NCBI GenBank assembly: GCA_010279815.1
Contig: QEOQ01000667.1
Coordinates: 244,486-269,386, forward strand
Direction: 5' to 3'
DNA: 24,901 nt
Source of the DNA: Brachionus plicatilis
Lineage: Eukaryota; Rotifera; Eurotatoria; Ploima; Brachionidae
The notes under the pieces were generated by a model. That model ran no database searches and was not told the origin of the DNA. It saw only the letters and a list, made by a program, of their open reading frames with translations. Both the position numbers and the translations under genes were made by a program. Positions within the stretch are counted from its first letter, which is position 1. Each line of letters opens with the position of its first letter. Below, one piece after another: positions 10,691-19,850 of this stretch.

Positions 10691-10761
10691 TGCACTGGCC
10701 GGGAATCGAACCCGGGCCGCCCGCGTGGCAGGCGAGCATTCTACCACTGAACCACCAGTGC
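10691..10761 (-). tRNA. tRNA-Gly (anticodon GCC)
   Basis: The 71-nt minus-strand sequence folds as a cloverleaf. Acceptor GCACTGG pairs with CCAGTGC, with discriminator A at 10691. The anticodon stem CTCGC/GCGGG holds loop CTGCCAC, with anticodon GCC at 10727-10729. The T arm contains GGTTCGATTCC (B box) and the D region GTGGTTCAGTGG (A box). It is nearly identical to animal tRNA-Gly-GCC, has no intron and no encoded CCA, as expected. It decodes GGC/GGU glycine codons. It is by far the most GC-rich patch in the region. Confidence 0.98.
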
Positions 10762-12243
10762 TTATCAAAACAAGTTATTTCATCAATTATTTAATCTCTA
10801 TTTAAAAATAATAAACTTAAAAATTTCATTTTAAATTTTATTTAATTTTGACTTTTTAAAATTTTTCAAAATCATATTTTTCGGTTTCTTGAATCTCGAT
10901 GTTGTTTGTTGTGTAATCTCTCACAAAAATTTTTAATTATGTTTTTTTAAATCAAATTTTGAAAAGAAAAATTTTTTATATTCATGGTAAATGATTATAA
11001 ATCGCAAAATATAGTAATGGCTTAACAGAATAAGATAGTAAAAAATTTTATTTATCTTAAGTTTTGTTCAAGGCTAATCAAAAGGCAAGTGTCATTGGCA
11101 AAAAAGATTGATTAACACCTCATATATTTAATTTATTTAAAATATTTAAAAATTATAATTTTAGAATTAGTAAAAATTAGGTTTTTAGAAAAAAAACCAT
11201 TGATATATATAATTTCATTCTATTAGAATTTTTTAGTCAATAAAAATAAAATTGATATTATTGTGGCTCAAGTTTTTTATCAATTCCTTTTCGAAAGTTT
11301 TTCTTTATGCTACTTTAAGTGGATACTTGGTAATTTACGTTAATTGACGTTGACGTAAAATAAGAATTATTTTTTTTTCAGCTAAATATTTTTTTTAAGC
11401 AAATTAATTTTTTTTCAATTTTTCAACATTTTGTTTGTAGAGGTACTTGGCAGAGATTTAGCCTACTGTACTCCGCTTTGATATGTTTACAAAAGAAGTT
11501 TTTTAGCCCGAATTTACAAGTAAAACTACTTTCAAGCCGCTCATTTTTGTGGATTTCAATTCTCCAAACTGATGTTATCTCTTTTAAATAAGATTTAAAT
11601 GAAGATCAAGATAAATTGAGCATGTTGTCATAATAATGTTCCTTTTTTATTTTTGTAATTTTATTTTTAGGTAATAATTTTTCATTTTTTAAAAAAACAC
11701 AAAAACACAAAAAAAAAATTTTTTTTTATTTTCTTTTACTTCTCCTTAACGGAGGTTAATTCAATTTAATAAATAAATAAATAATAATTTTTGTACTGTT
11801 GTTGTTTCAATTCATCTAGATTGATTTTAGAAGTGGCAAAGTAAAACAAAGAATCCAAATAATTAAGCTAAATGACTTTTTTTTTTCCAGAATATTTAAT
11901 TGATGATCAATTGTAAAGTCTTCTAGTTTTATAACGGGTTCTGTGTAAATTTTTTGCAACTTAAAAATTCTGGGAAAAAAATAGAATTAAGAAAAAATAT
12001 TTAGAATATAAGTGAAAAAATTTTCTGGAAAAAAAAAATATTTTGCCAAGGAAAAATTAATTAAAATGAATAAATTTTCTGATAAAAAGAAAAATTAGCT
12101 AAAGAAATTAATCTTTACCTTTTTTGTCTAATCAAAATTTAAATAAAAAAAAATTTTGTCTTCCTTTAATTTTTTTAAATAAAAAACTTGATTTGTTTAT
12201 TTCAAAAATATTTCCATAATCAATTTTTTAGATTAGTTTATCT
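10762..12243. other. Intergenic, no gene recognised
   Basis: The region is AT-rich with a more mixed patch at 11440-11600. On the minus strand that patch stays open for 57 codons without resembling any known family. AAGTGGATACTTGGTAATTTACG near 11318-11340 recurs imperfectly near 14757-14782, so part of this is dispersed repeat. Upstream of 12244 I specifically looked for an SRP RNA Alu domain and found none. Confidence 0.4.
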
Positions 12244-12455
12244 TTAACTATTTAAAAATTACATCCACTCTTGAAAGAAAAAAACATCAAAAACTTTGGA
12301 GGAGTCCAAAGTCACCAGGTTGCCTAAAGAGGAGGGAACCGGTCCAGAGCCGAAAGGCAGCAGATCAAACCTCCCGTGTCAAGCAGTAGTGGGATAGCAT
12401 TTGTGAATAGACGCCGGTAGAAAGCCCATGTTGTAAACGAGACTCATGACTTTTT
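12244..12455 (+). ncRNA. SRP (7SL) RNA S domain; Alu domain not found (5'-truncated copy or divergent gene)
   Basis: Order and sequence match the S half of eukaryotic signal recognition particle RNA. Helix 6 is CTTTGGA (12294-12300), GGAG tetraloop, TCCAAAG (12305-12311); GGAG is the SRP19-binding tetraloop. Next comes CACCAGGTTGCCTAAAGAGG. The helix 8 tip GCC-GAAA-GGC (12349-12358) follows, then the AGCAG (12359-12363) and ATCAAAC elements of the SRP54-binding loop. CCTCCCGTG and CAGTAGTGGGAT come next, then GTGAATAG and CGAGAC before a T5 run. Helix 5 pairing is kept: ATCCACT (12263-12269) with AGTGGGAT (12388-12395), TTGA with TCAA, and CTATT (12248-12252) with AATAG (12406-12410). The helix 6 and 8 stems differ from the human ones yet stay paired. 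The 5' Alu domain, which binds SRP9/14 and carries promoter elements, is not recognisable upstream. It could be a 5'-truncated copy or a functional gene with a very divergent 5' end. Confidence 0.85.
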
Positions 12456-12464
12456 GCTTTTTTT
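12451..12464 (+). terminator. Pol III-type T run after the SRP RNA segment
   Basis: T5 (12451-12455) and T7 (12458-12464) follow the CGAGACTC end of the SRP-like sequence, where a genuine 7SL gene would have its terminator. Confidence 0.5.
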
Positions 12465-12690
12465 CAAGATATTTTAAATTTTGTTTGAAATTAAAATTTT
12501 TGAGTTTCTCCAAAAAAATGGAAAAAATCCTTATAATAGTATATTTAAAAAAAGAGGCAGGTAGAAAAAAATAAATTAAAACATAGAAAACATAAATACA
12601 AAATCGAAAATTTTTATAATTTTTCGAAAATTTTTTTTTGCTTTAAATTATCATTAAGTCATTTGAACAGAAAGTTATAAAAAAAAAATC

Positions 12691-13023
12691 GAAGTTGTGA
12701 AGTTCGTTTCAATTCAGATAAATTTGAATAACTTTTTTACTAAAAGAGATAATTAATTTGTATAAAATGCTTAATAATAAGCTAATTTGCTTAATTCAGT
12801 AAAATAAGTCTGCATTTTTATGCATTTTGCACGCCATTAAAAAGTATTCTAATCAGCTGTTCAAGTAAATTGCAGAGTTTTTGCAGACACATACTTTTTC
12901 GGATTAAACAAAGTTTCTTAAACATTAAGAATCTTACAGAACTAAATTATTCCTTAAAGTAAAAAAGTTATTCAAATTTTTCTGAATTGAAACGATCGTA
13001 TTGAAAAGAACTTCACAGCTCCT
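12691..13023. mobile_element. 333-bp MITE (family B) with terminal inverted repeats
   Basis: The left end GAAGTTGTGAAGTTCGTTTC, continuing AATTCAG then ATAAATTTGAATAAC, matches the reverse complement of the right end, which reads GAGCTGTGAAGTTC then GTTTCAATTCAG after a 12-bp insertion. The arms stay complementary through CTTTTTTACT, about 50 bp. AAAAAATC occurs at both flanks (12683-12690 and 13024-13031), consistent with an 8-bp duplication, although the octamer is low complexity. There is no coding frame. Related ends occur near 14487-14504 and 19825-19850. Confidence 0.7.
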
Positions 13024-13775
13024 AAAAAATCATTATTCATGTTAAAAGCAAGGGCCAGCTTTTTGCTTCCGACCTAATTATCTATAGTTTGGCAAAAAGT
13101 ACAATTATTTGATTTGAATGATCGGAGGCTTCGTCTTATGAGGAGAAAATAGATGCTTTTAGTTTGGTAAATAAATTCTCGTTTTAGGATTCAGTCTAAA
13201 TGTAACCTCATATTAATAATTTAAATATTTTTGGATATTAATAATTTATTAATTTTTTTATTTGAGTATGAGTTATAAGCACTTAACTCTCACTCACACT
13301 TGATCACGCATAAATTTTGCGTAATACACTCAAAAATTTCAAAATTTTCTTTTTTTTAATGTCAAAATAAATAAAATAAAATTTTAAACATTTTGAAATA
13401 TTTTTTCAGTTCGAATTTTTATTTAAATAGGCAAAAGCTAGCAAAAATAGTTTGTTGAGAACTTGATTTATTTTTAGCATTAAAATTTAAAAAAAAATCT
13501 TATTTGTTTTAATATTTTTCTCATTTATCAATATTTTATACATAATTTTTTTTAATTTTTTAATTATTTATTTTAAAAAAATCAAAATAAATTGATTTTC
13601 ATTTTATACTAAAAGGAACAATTTGATTGATCTCTTGAATAATCTAAATAACGTGTAAAAATTCTTCTGATTCTGATAAATAAAAAAACAGGGATTTTCA
13701 CGAATATGTGTTAGTGGTGATTAGAGTCTGGTATTAAATAATAAGGTGAGTTTTGTTTATGGGTTTATATTATTA

Positions 13776-13839
13776 AATTTAAGCCCAAGTCATAACTTTT
13801 GATAAGTTAGATTAAAACTTGTGACTTAAATATAAGCCT
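13776..13839. repeat. Small hairpin resembling family A ends
   Basis: AAGCCCAAGTCATAACTTTT (from 13781) pairs imperfectly with AAAACTTGTGACTTAAATAT (from 13814) and the following AAGCCT. AAGTC/GACTT blocks like those in family A MITEs are present. Confidence 0.4.
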
Positions 13840-14486
13840 GAGTGTTTAATTTTAGGACTTTTTAATTGAATCAAAAATGTTTTCAGAAGTTTAACCATTA
13901 TCGTTTGCTTTAGATGTTTTTTATTAAATATCTATCTTTAAAAATTATGTATTAAAATACACCTTGTGTTTAATTCAAAAATAAGTAAAACAAATTATTA
14001 GTATTTAGCCTTACACTACGCTCTTAAATTTTAAATTATAGAATCGATACAGTCAATAGAAATTGCTTAAAAATTTAAATTGTAGCTCAACCTGAAACTT
14101 AAACAATGAATTTTATATCTTATTTGTTCTATCAAAATGTATAAAATTAACAAAAGATTGAGTTGGTGCAATACGGTGCAGTAGATATTACTATCTATGA
14201 TTATTATTAGAGTTGTGTATTTTTAAAATATCCACTCTAAGCATGTTTTTCGATTTGAGGAAAAAAATTTAAAAAAATTCCTTGGTTAAGTTTTGTGAAA
14301 TTTGGAACTTAAAACAGAAAATAAACGTGCAAGAAATCTTTTTAAGAGGTTGAACACTTGCTTACCAAATTCAACATATTCAACATATATAGTTTTTACT
14401 TCAAGAAACAGACCAAGAAGATTTTTAAAGTTCTAAATTTTTTTTAGCTTCACATAACTCTATTTTCTTTATTTAATGAGGTAAAA

Positions 14487-14504
14487 AAGTTCGTTTCAAT
14501 CCAG
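14487..14504. repeat. Family B MITE end-like fragment
   Basis: AAGTTCGTTTCAATCCAG closely matches the 12691 element end AAGTTCGTTTCAATTCAG. A related opposite-strand copy, with GAAGCGAACTAATTGAAACC, lies at about 14581-14602. Confidence 0.45.
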
Positions 14505-15019
14505 TTTTTTCCTAAAAAATTTTTTTAAAAATTAACTTTTTAGAATATTTTTTCAAAAATCTACGAACTGTAAGACGAGTTGAAGCGAACTAATTGAAAC
14601 CAACTTAAGTCCCCCTAATTTTTTAAAATTTATTCCAAGATTAATAAAGATATTGTTCTAGCACAAAAATTTTTTTTTTTAATTTTAAGACTATAAATAA
14701 ATCAAGTTCTCAACCAACTGTTTTTGGTAGCTTTTACCTACAGTGCCGATTTGACAAGTGGATTTCTGGTAATTTTACGTAATAATTGGTAAAAATGAAA
14801 ATGCCAGAAAAAAGCTCAATTTTTCGAATTTTTTCTAATAAATTTTGAAAAAAGTTGTTTCTATTTATTTGATTATTTTTTACCAAAAGGTAAAATATGG
14901 TAAAAAAAAAGTAACTTTAGAAAGAAAATTACCATAAAACCTGACAAACTAGCCCAGGGCTAAAAATTATTATTAGCCTATAAGCACCCCACTTTTCGAC
15001 CCAGGGCTTTAAATAAATA

Positions 15020-15110
15020 CCTTATACTTAATTTATCATAAATTAAATATAAGCTCATGAGGTATTAAAAAAGGAATTAAATACATGAGCTTAAATTAAA
15101 TTTGAATTAA
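15020..15110. repeat. Small hairpin
   Basis: AAATTAAATATAAGCTCATG pairs with CATGAGCTTAAATTAAATTT around a short spacer. It is probably a foldback remnant. Confidence 0.4.
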
Positions 15111-15473
15111 AAAATAAATATTATTAGTGGATACCGAAACCGATGATGATGATGAAAATGATTAATTTTTTTTCTTTTATTTTCTTTTTAAAAACTCTAA
15201 TGGAACATTATTTTATATTTCTTTTATTTTAAATTTAACTAAATTTTTGTCATTTTTGTCTAACACTATATCAATCACCTATAAAACAAAAAATAACACA
15301 TATTTAATCTTTAAAAATTTTAAGAATTATTTACTTAAGTAATAAAATATACTGCGAATTCTCTAAAATTACCAAATGTAATAATTACATAGGTCAAATA
15401 GAAAAAGTAAATACGCAAAAAAATGCGTTGAGTGTGAGTGAGAGTTGAGTGCTAATCACTCAAACTCATGCTC

Positions 15474-15995
15474 AAAAAAAATGCGTGAAATTGTCTGTAG
15501 ATAACGATAATTTCCAAGAATTGTAAAGAAGTTTACCAGCTTTAATTTAAAGCTAAAATCATCAAGATTGAAATAACTTAGACTCAAATTTAATATGACT
15601 ACAGTTTATGATTAAGGCCACATAATCATATTTGAATTTTTTTTACAAAATTCACATTAAATGTCTGTTCAAATAAGACAGACCAATTTATAATCCATTT
15701 CGCTTCAATATCCGTATTTTAGAGTCAAAATCCATTTCAGCATTCCGTAATTGGATCCCATGTTTTAGGAACAACCTTTTAAGTTTCGGCCAAAAAATAA
15801 GATAAAATTTGAAAACGATTTATTGCTTTTAAAAAATAAATACCATCTAGATCTAAAAATACCATTTCTTTTTGATCCAAAATTTTATTAATTAAAATTT
15901 TAACATAAGTGCGTAAAAATGCTCTAAAAATGTTTTAAAAATTAAACCATGTTAAATTAAGTGGCAAATAAATAACAAACATTGAGAAGAGTTTC
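15474..15995. other. 3' flank of the dynein gene
   Basis: No gene seen. It includes the 3' UTR and candidate poly(A) signals of the dynein light intermediate chain gene. 15660-15780 is somewhat less AT-rich but not recognisably coding. Confidence 0.4.
15884..15889 (-). promoter_or_regulatory. Candidate poly(A) signal of the dynein gene
   Basis: Minus-strand AATAAA, about 107 nt downstream of the TGA at 15996-15998. A second AATAAA lies at 15819-15824. The motif is frequent by chance in this composition. Confidence 0.35.
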
Positions 15996-18900
15996 TCAAG
16001 CGTTTGATTCTGATGGGTTTTGTAAAGGGCTTATTGAACTATTTTGTGGGCTGTTTGGAATTCCAGTGGGTGTTTGATCAACGTTTTGAATGCTTGAACT
16101 AGATGAAGAATGTGTCAATGACGGAGCAGATGAGACGGAAGGATTTGATGGTGCATTTTTGTTGAGCAAATTTTGAAAAAAGTTCTTTAAATTAGTGCTA
16201 TCTCTGTCCGAGCCGGTATTACTTGGTCCTTTGAGCAGAGGCGGTTTTTGGGGTGTTTTGAAAACTTGTTGAGTCGGCAAAGAAGGTGATATCTCTTCTG
16301 ACTTGACTGACGGAGCAGCTGACTTACTTAGTAATATCTGCAATTTGGCTAAAAATTCTTGATCTTCAGATGCTAGAATTGTCTCAATCTCTCTTGGAAG
16401 TGATTTTCTAATCATAGGTTTTGGTATAATTTCATTATATTCGCTGTCCGATTTGATAGTGGTACTATTCTCTAATAAGATATTTATTTTTCCTTCATTG
16501 TCCCAACCAGAAGGACTTAAAAGATTCTAATTAATAAATTAACAATTTTTTTTGGCATCGTGAAATTTCATACAAAACTTCCAATACAAAAATAAAAAAA
16601 TTTTATAACTTTTGTTCTAAATGTCAAAAATTTGTTTTTAAATGAAACAACTGTTGTTTCACCTTTTGCGGATGTCTGCAAAATCTGTGCAAAAAATTCC
16701 ACTTTATTTTTTATACTTTATTTTAAATTTTGCAGACTTCTGCAGAAGGTGAAACAACAGTTGTTTCACTTTGTTTCAGTTACAGAACAAGTTTTTTACA
16801 TTTAGAACAAAAGTTATAAAATTTTTTTATTTTTGTATTGGAAGTTTTTTATGAAATTTCACAATGGCTTTTTTTTGCGTTACAATTAATTAAAAATTGA
16901 CAAAAATTCTCATTTTTTGTAATTAAATTTTTTCGTTTCAAAAATTCAAAAATTTGAACAAAAAATTATGTGATTGTAATGTTCACCTAACCGACTAGAC
17001 CCAAATTTTCAGCATTTTTTTGGCTAAATTTTTTTAAGCAGTGCCCTAAAAAAGTTTAAAAAAAGAAACAATTAATTCAAAAACATTAGAAAATTTTTAA
17101 ATGCACTTAGATACAGATTTTAAATATTGAATTTTAGTTTGATTATTTAAGTATTTAGAAACGGTTGTCAAAGGTCCTTTTTTTTTGCACTATTTTGTAA
17201 TTTTTTTGAAAATTTTTTATCTCTTTAATTTTTTTCCAAAAAAAAGGTTAAATTTTGGCTTGAATTTCTTTGGTCAGCTATTTTTTCAGATATATACATT
17301 TCAAGGCTAAATTTTTAAAACTTTTTACTTAAAATGATTTTAATTTCTAAAAATGCAATAAAATTTAAATTTGCATTTAAAATCTTTTGGTCAAATTTGA
17401 AAAGTGAACTTTACTTTTTCTTTTTCTTCCAGCAAAATAATTTTTTCAGAAAATATCAAATTATTTTTTAAACTGCTAGTTAATTTTTTCCATCACTAAA
17501 TCATTTTATCATCACCTAAAAATTTTTTAAGGGTATCAGATTTTTTTAATTTCATTTATTTATTCATTTGTACCGCGCTAAAACTCTTTCAGATTAAAGA
17601 AAAATTAAAAAGAATAAAATTAGAAAATTTTTTAAATTTAATTAAATCAAAAACTAATTGGATTAAAATAGAATAAAGAAGAAAATTTAAAAATTCTGCA
17701 ATTTTCTGTAAAATGCACACCATCAAAAAATACTTGATTAAACTACTAAAATTTCACATTGCCTTAGATCCAAGACCAGGAAATTTTGAAACTGTATCTC
17801 GGAATGAAATTAGAATGAACACAATTCAACCTAACCAAGCTTCTTAAAATAGTTCCAGCGTTGGCTAAAGAAAATGAAATTAGCAAACCAGCAAAATAGT
17901 GCTAGATAAAAAAAAATTAGATTTTTTGTTTTTTTTTGCTTCATTTTTTATTCTTTTCAATGTTTTTAAAAAACAAATTTTTTCGGTAAATAAATTAGTA
18001 TGTTATTTTTTTGTTGAAAAAAAAATTTAACAGATAAAAAAAATTCTTGCCAAAATTTTTTGTTAAATTTGTAATAAATTTCAGAAAGACATTTTTACCA
18101 ATTGAATTGGAAAAAAGGCCGTTCAGAAATAAACTTTAAAGTTTAAAAGTTTAATTAATAAAATAAAAAATAAACTTACATGAAAATTGATTCCCTATCG
18201 ACTACACTCGAAGGTGAGTTGAATGGATAATTGTAAAGCTTGTGGATTATGTATTTGTACAAGCGATCAAAAGTTTTTTTTTCCTTGACTGTTGTATAAA
18301 ACAAAGCAGCTCCATCTAGTCAAAAATTAAATTAATAATTAGTTTAATGATTAATTGTTCTTACAATCCAAGCAAAAACGTCTAATGTGATATTGAATGA
18401 AGTCAAAGTGTTCAATTCTGTATTCCATGTCTTTATCCAAAGTTGACATATAATCACTTTTTGTAACAATCACTAAAATAGGTATGCCCAAGTTATTGTT
18501 TAAAACTGAAGGATCTAAAGGCAAAAAAGAACTCTCGTCCTTGTCAATGCTTTCGTTTAGGTCCTTTTTATCTGTTAAAGACAAAGAAGTGTTTAAAGTT
18601 GGTGTCTTTTTGCCAAGAATATTGCCATTCTCATCTGGATCTTGATACATTTGAAAAGCTAATCGCTGTTTTTTAAGAAATTCACTTCTCTTTGCTTCAG
18701 TTAGATTTAACTTTTTGACATGGTCTGAGAGAATTTTTGACCATTTTCTCAAAGAGTCCATCATCTCCCATGGTGTGCTCATGCTAACTACAAATGCGAC
18801 CATGCTATTCTCGAAATTGGATTCATTAAGGGCATATTTTAGCAAATTGATCAAGGATGCATCTCCGTCCGGTGTCCATACACCTAGTTTCAAAATTTCT

Positions 18901-19267
18901 ACCAAAAAAAAGAATTTAAATTAAATAATTATTTAATTAAAAAAAATAAAAACCATCTCTATCTTCATCTTTTATATCTATGTAATGGTATTCCAGACCG
19001 ATTCCTTTGCTTATGCCATCGACTCCTTTCAGACGAGAAATCAATGTGCTCCGGCCACTCTCGTTATCGCCTAGTATTAGAAGGTTTTTTGGCGGTGGTG
19101 TTTTCTTGGTCGAGTTCTGAACATCTTGTAAAATCAGAGACCTTAATTTAGGCTTTAAACTAAAATTTTATTCATCAATATCAAGCATTAAGCTACCATA
19201 TATTGGCAAATTGGTTTGAGTCTTCAGTGACTGTTGAGGTAACTGATATGTTGTCGTTAACTGTCAT
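15996..19267 (-). CDS. DYNC1LI: Cytoplasmic dynein 1 light intermediate chain, complete, 5 exons, 482 aa
   Basis: Exons: 19267-19197, 19141-18954, 18898-18365, 18315-18180 and 16515-15996. They sum to 1449 nt, and every intron is GT..AG with matching phase. The protein is the cargo-adaptor-binding chain of the dynein-1 motor. Motifs seen: NIWSLILQDV (about 22-31), a Ras-like fold with P-loop GDNESGRS (48-55), GLEYHYIDIKDEDRD, VWTPDGD (93-99), TKSD (232-235), HFDFIQYHIRRFCL, then YGAALFYTTVKE and FIPSGWDN. The Pro/Ser-rich tail holds the adaptor-contact helix NLKNFFQNLLNK (418-429), known in vertebrates to bind Hook/BICD/Spindly-type activators. The length fits the family (human paralogues about 490-520 aa). 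The tail and adaptor helix argue for dynein-1 rather than the ciliary dynein-2 chain. The Walker A lysine is Arg. Introns 1-3 are 49-55 bp, but intron 4 is 1664 bp and repeat-laden. Confidence 0.95.
16554..16868. mobile_element. 315-bp foldback MITE inside dynein intron 4
   Basis: Nearly the whole element is an inverted repeat. The left arm (about 16554-16690) starts GGCATCGTGAAATTTCAT, the right arm (about 16728-16868) ends ATGAAATTTCACAATGGC, and the intervening ACTTCCAATACAAAAATAAA and TATAACTTTTGTTCTAAATG blocks pair exactly. Each arm also carries its own short palindrome, GAAACAAC-N-GTTGTTTC. Eight T residues flank each side (16546-16553 and 16869-16876), consistent with an 8-bp duplication but of low information. 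It explains part of the unusual length of this intron. Confidence 0.75.
17553..17597 (-). repeat. LINE 3'-tail-like repeat, copy 1 (intron 4)
   Basis: On the minus strand it reads CTGAAAGAGTTTTAGCGCGG followed by TACAAATGAATAAATAAATG, i.e. a short unique motif ending in an (ATAAA/AAAT)n tail. It matches 24481-24527 in the same orientation. Simple A-rich tails of this kind are typical of LINE 3' ends. Confidence 0.5.
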
Positions 19268-19824
19268 TTTTCTAATGATAAAGTAAATTTGTCTTGTTAT
19301 TTTAATTTAAAATTAATAATTCAAGAAAAATATTTTATTTCTGTAAAAATTTTTGGGCCTATAAGTAAAAAAATCAAAAATTTTATTATGATTGATATCG
19401 GATTTTTAAAGAAAATTGAATAAATTTAACTCTAATTAAAAAGATTTCAAAAATTGAGTCTCATTAAAAGTTCAGTATAAAGTTTACTTTATCTTAATTT
19501 TTGGGTTAAATGTGGTTCCTGTTGGCGAAATTCTTGGATTTTTGTAAAATTGCGCTTTAAATTGTTTAGCCACATTTTGATTAGTTCTCAAATCTTTTAT
19601 AAAGTATGGTACAAAAGCAATTAAAAAGGTAATTTAAATTAATTTAAATTCAAAAAAGGTAATTTTTTTCTATCTAATAAACTTTTTGAAGTTTAAGCAA
19701 ACAATTTTAATGGTATGAATACTTAGCTTAAAAAAAAATAATAAAAAATATTTTTCAATGCAAAAGCTAAGGTTTGCATGTAATAAAAGTACAGAACATT
19801 TATCTGCATACTTAATAACCTGGG
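19268..19824. other. 5' flank of the dynein gene, nothing recognised
   Basis: AT-rich, with a slightly mixed patch at 19500-19570. I see no TATA box that stands out from background, no open frame and no RNA gene. Confidence 0.4.
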
Positions 19825-19850
19825 CTTTGTGAAGTTCATTTCAATTCATT
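19825..19850. repeat. Family B MITE end-like fragment
   Basis: TTTGTGAAGTTCATTTCAAT then TCAT matches the left end of the 12691-13023 element. The partner end was not found within a few hundred bases. Confidence 0.5.

Larger units (their letters stand above)
13430..14738. repeat. Second inverted repeat nested inside the first (67-bp arms)
   Basis: GGCAAAAGCTAGCAAAAATA through TTGAGAACTTGATTTATTTT and AGCATTAAAATTTAAA (13430-13497) pairs with the complement of 14672-14738 at roughly 85-90 percent identity by eye. The two arms lie concentrically within 13264-15473, so both pairs could belong to one large foldback. Confidence 0.6.
13264..15473. repeat. Widely spaced inverted repeat (62-bp arms, about 2.1 kb apart)
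   Basis: The right arm 15411-15473 (ACGCAAAAAAATGCGTTGAG, then TGTGAGTGAGAGTT, then CACTCAAACTCATGCTCA) is the imperfect reverse complement of the left arm 13264-13324 (GAGTATGAG, ACTCTCACTCACACTTGATC, ACGCATAAATTTTGCGT). Both arms carry the same small hairpin, ACGCA..TGCGT. They could be the ends of one element interrupted by others, or two opposed copies of one short element. Between them lie the second inverted pair, small hairpins and no gene. Confidence 0.6.

Noticed and set aside
11440..11620. 57-codon minus-strand open frame in a mixed-composition patch
   Set aside because: No start context, splice sites or family resemblance.
12294..12464. Self-cleaving ribozyme or tRNA-derived SINE as the explanation of the GC-rich island
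   Set aside because: The core motifs of HDV or hammerhead ribozymes and the tRNA A/B boxes are absent, whereas the SRP RNA S-domain elements match in order.
15120..15163. Possible last exon encoding an acidic tail (VDTETDDDDEND, stop) after an ATTATTAG acceptor
   Set aside because: No upstream exon of such a gene could be found on the plus strand; a short GAT repeat is a simpler explanation.
16516..16526. Alternative dynein exon 5 acceptor 11 bp upstream
   Set aside because: It would join in the wrong phase and give an early stop. The acceptor at 16517-16516 restores the conserved FIPSGWDN reading.
18715..18924. 69-codon plus-strand open frame
   Set aside because: Antisense shadow of dynein exon 3.
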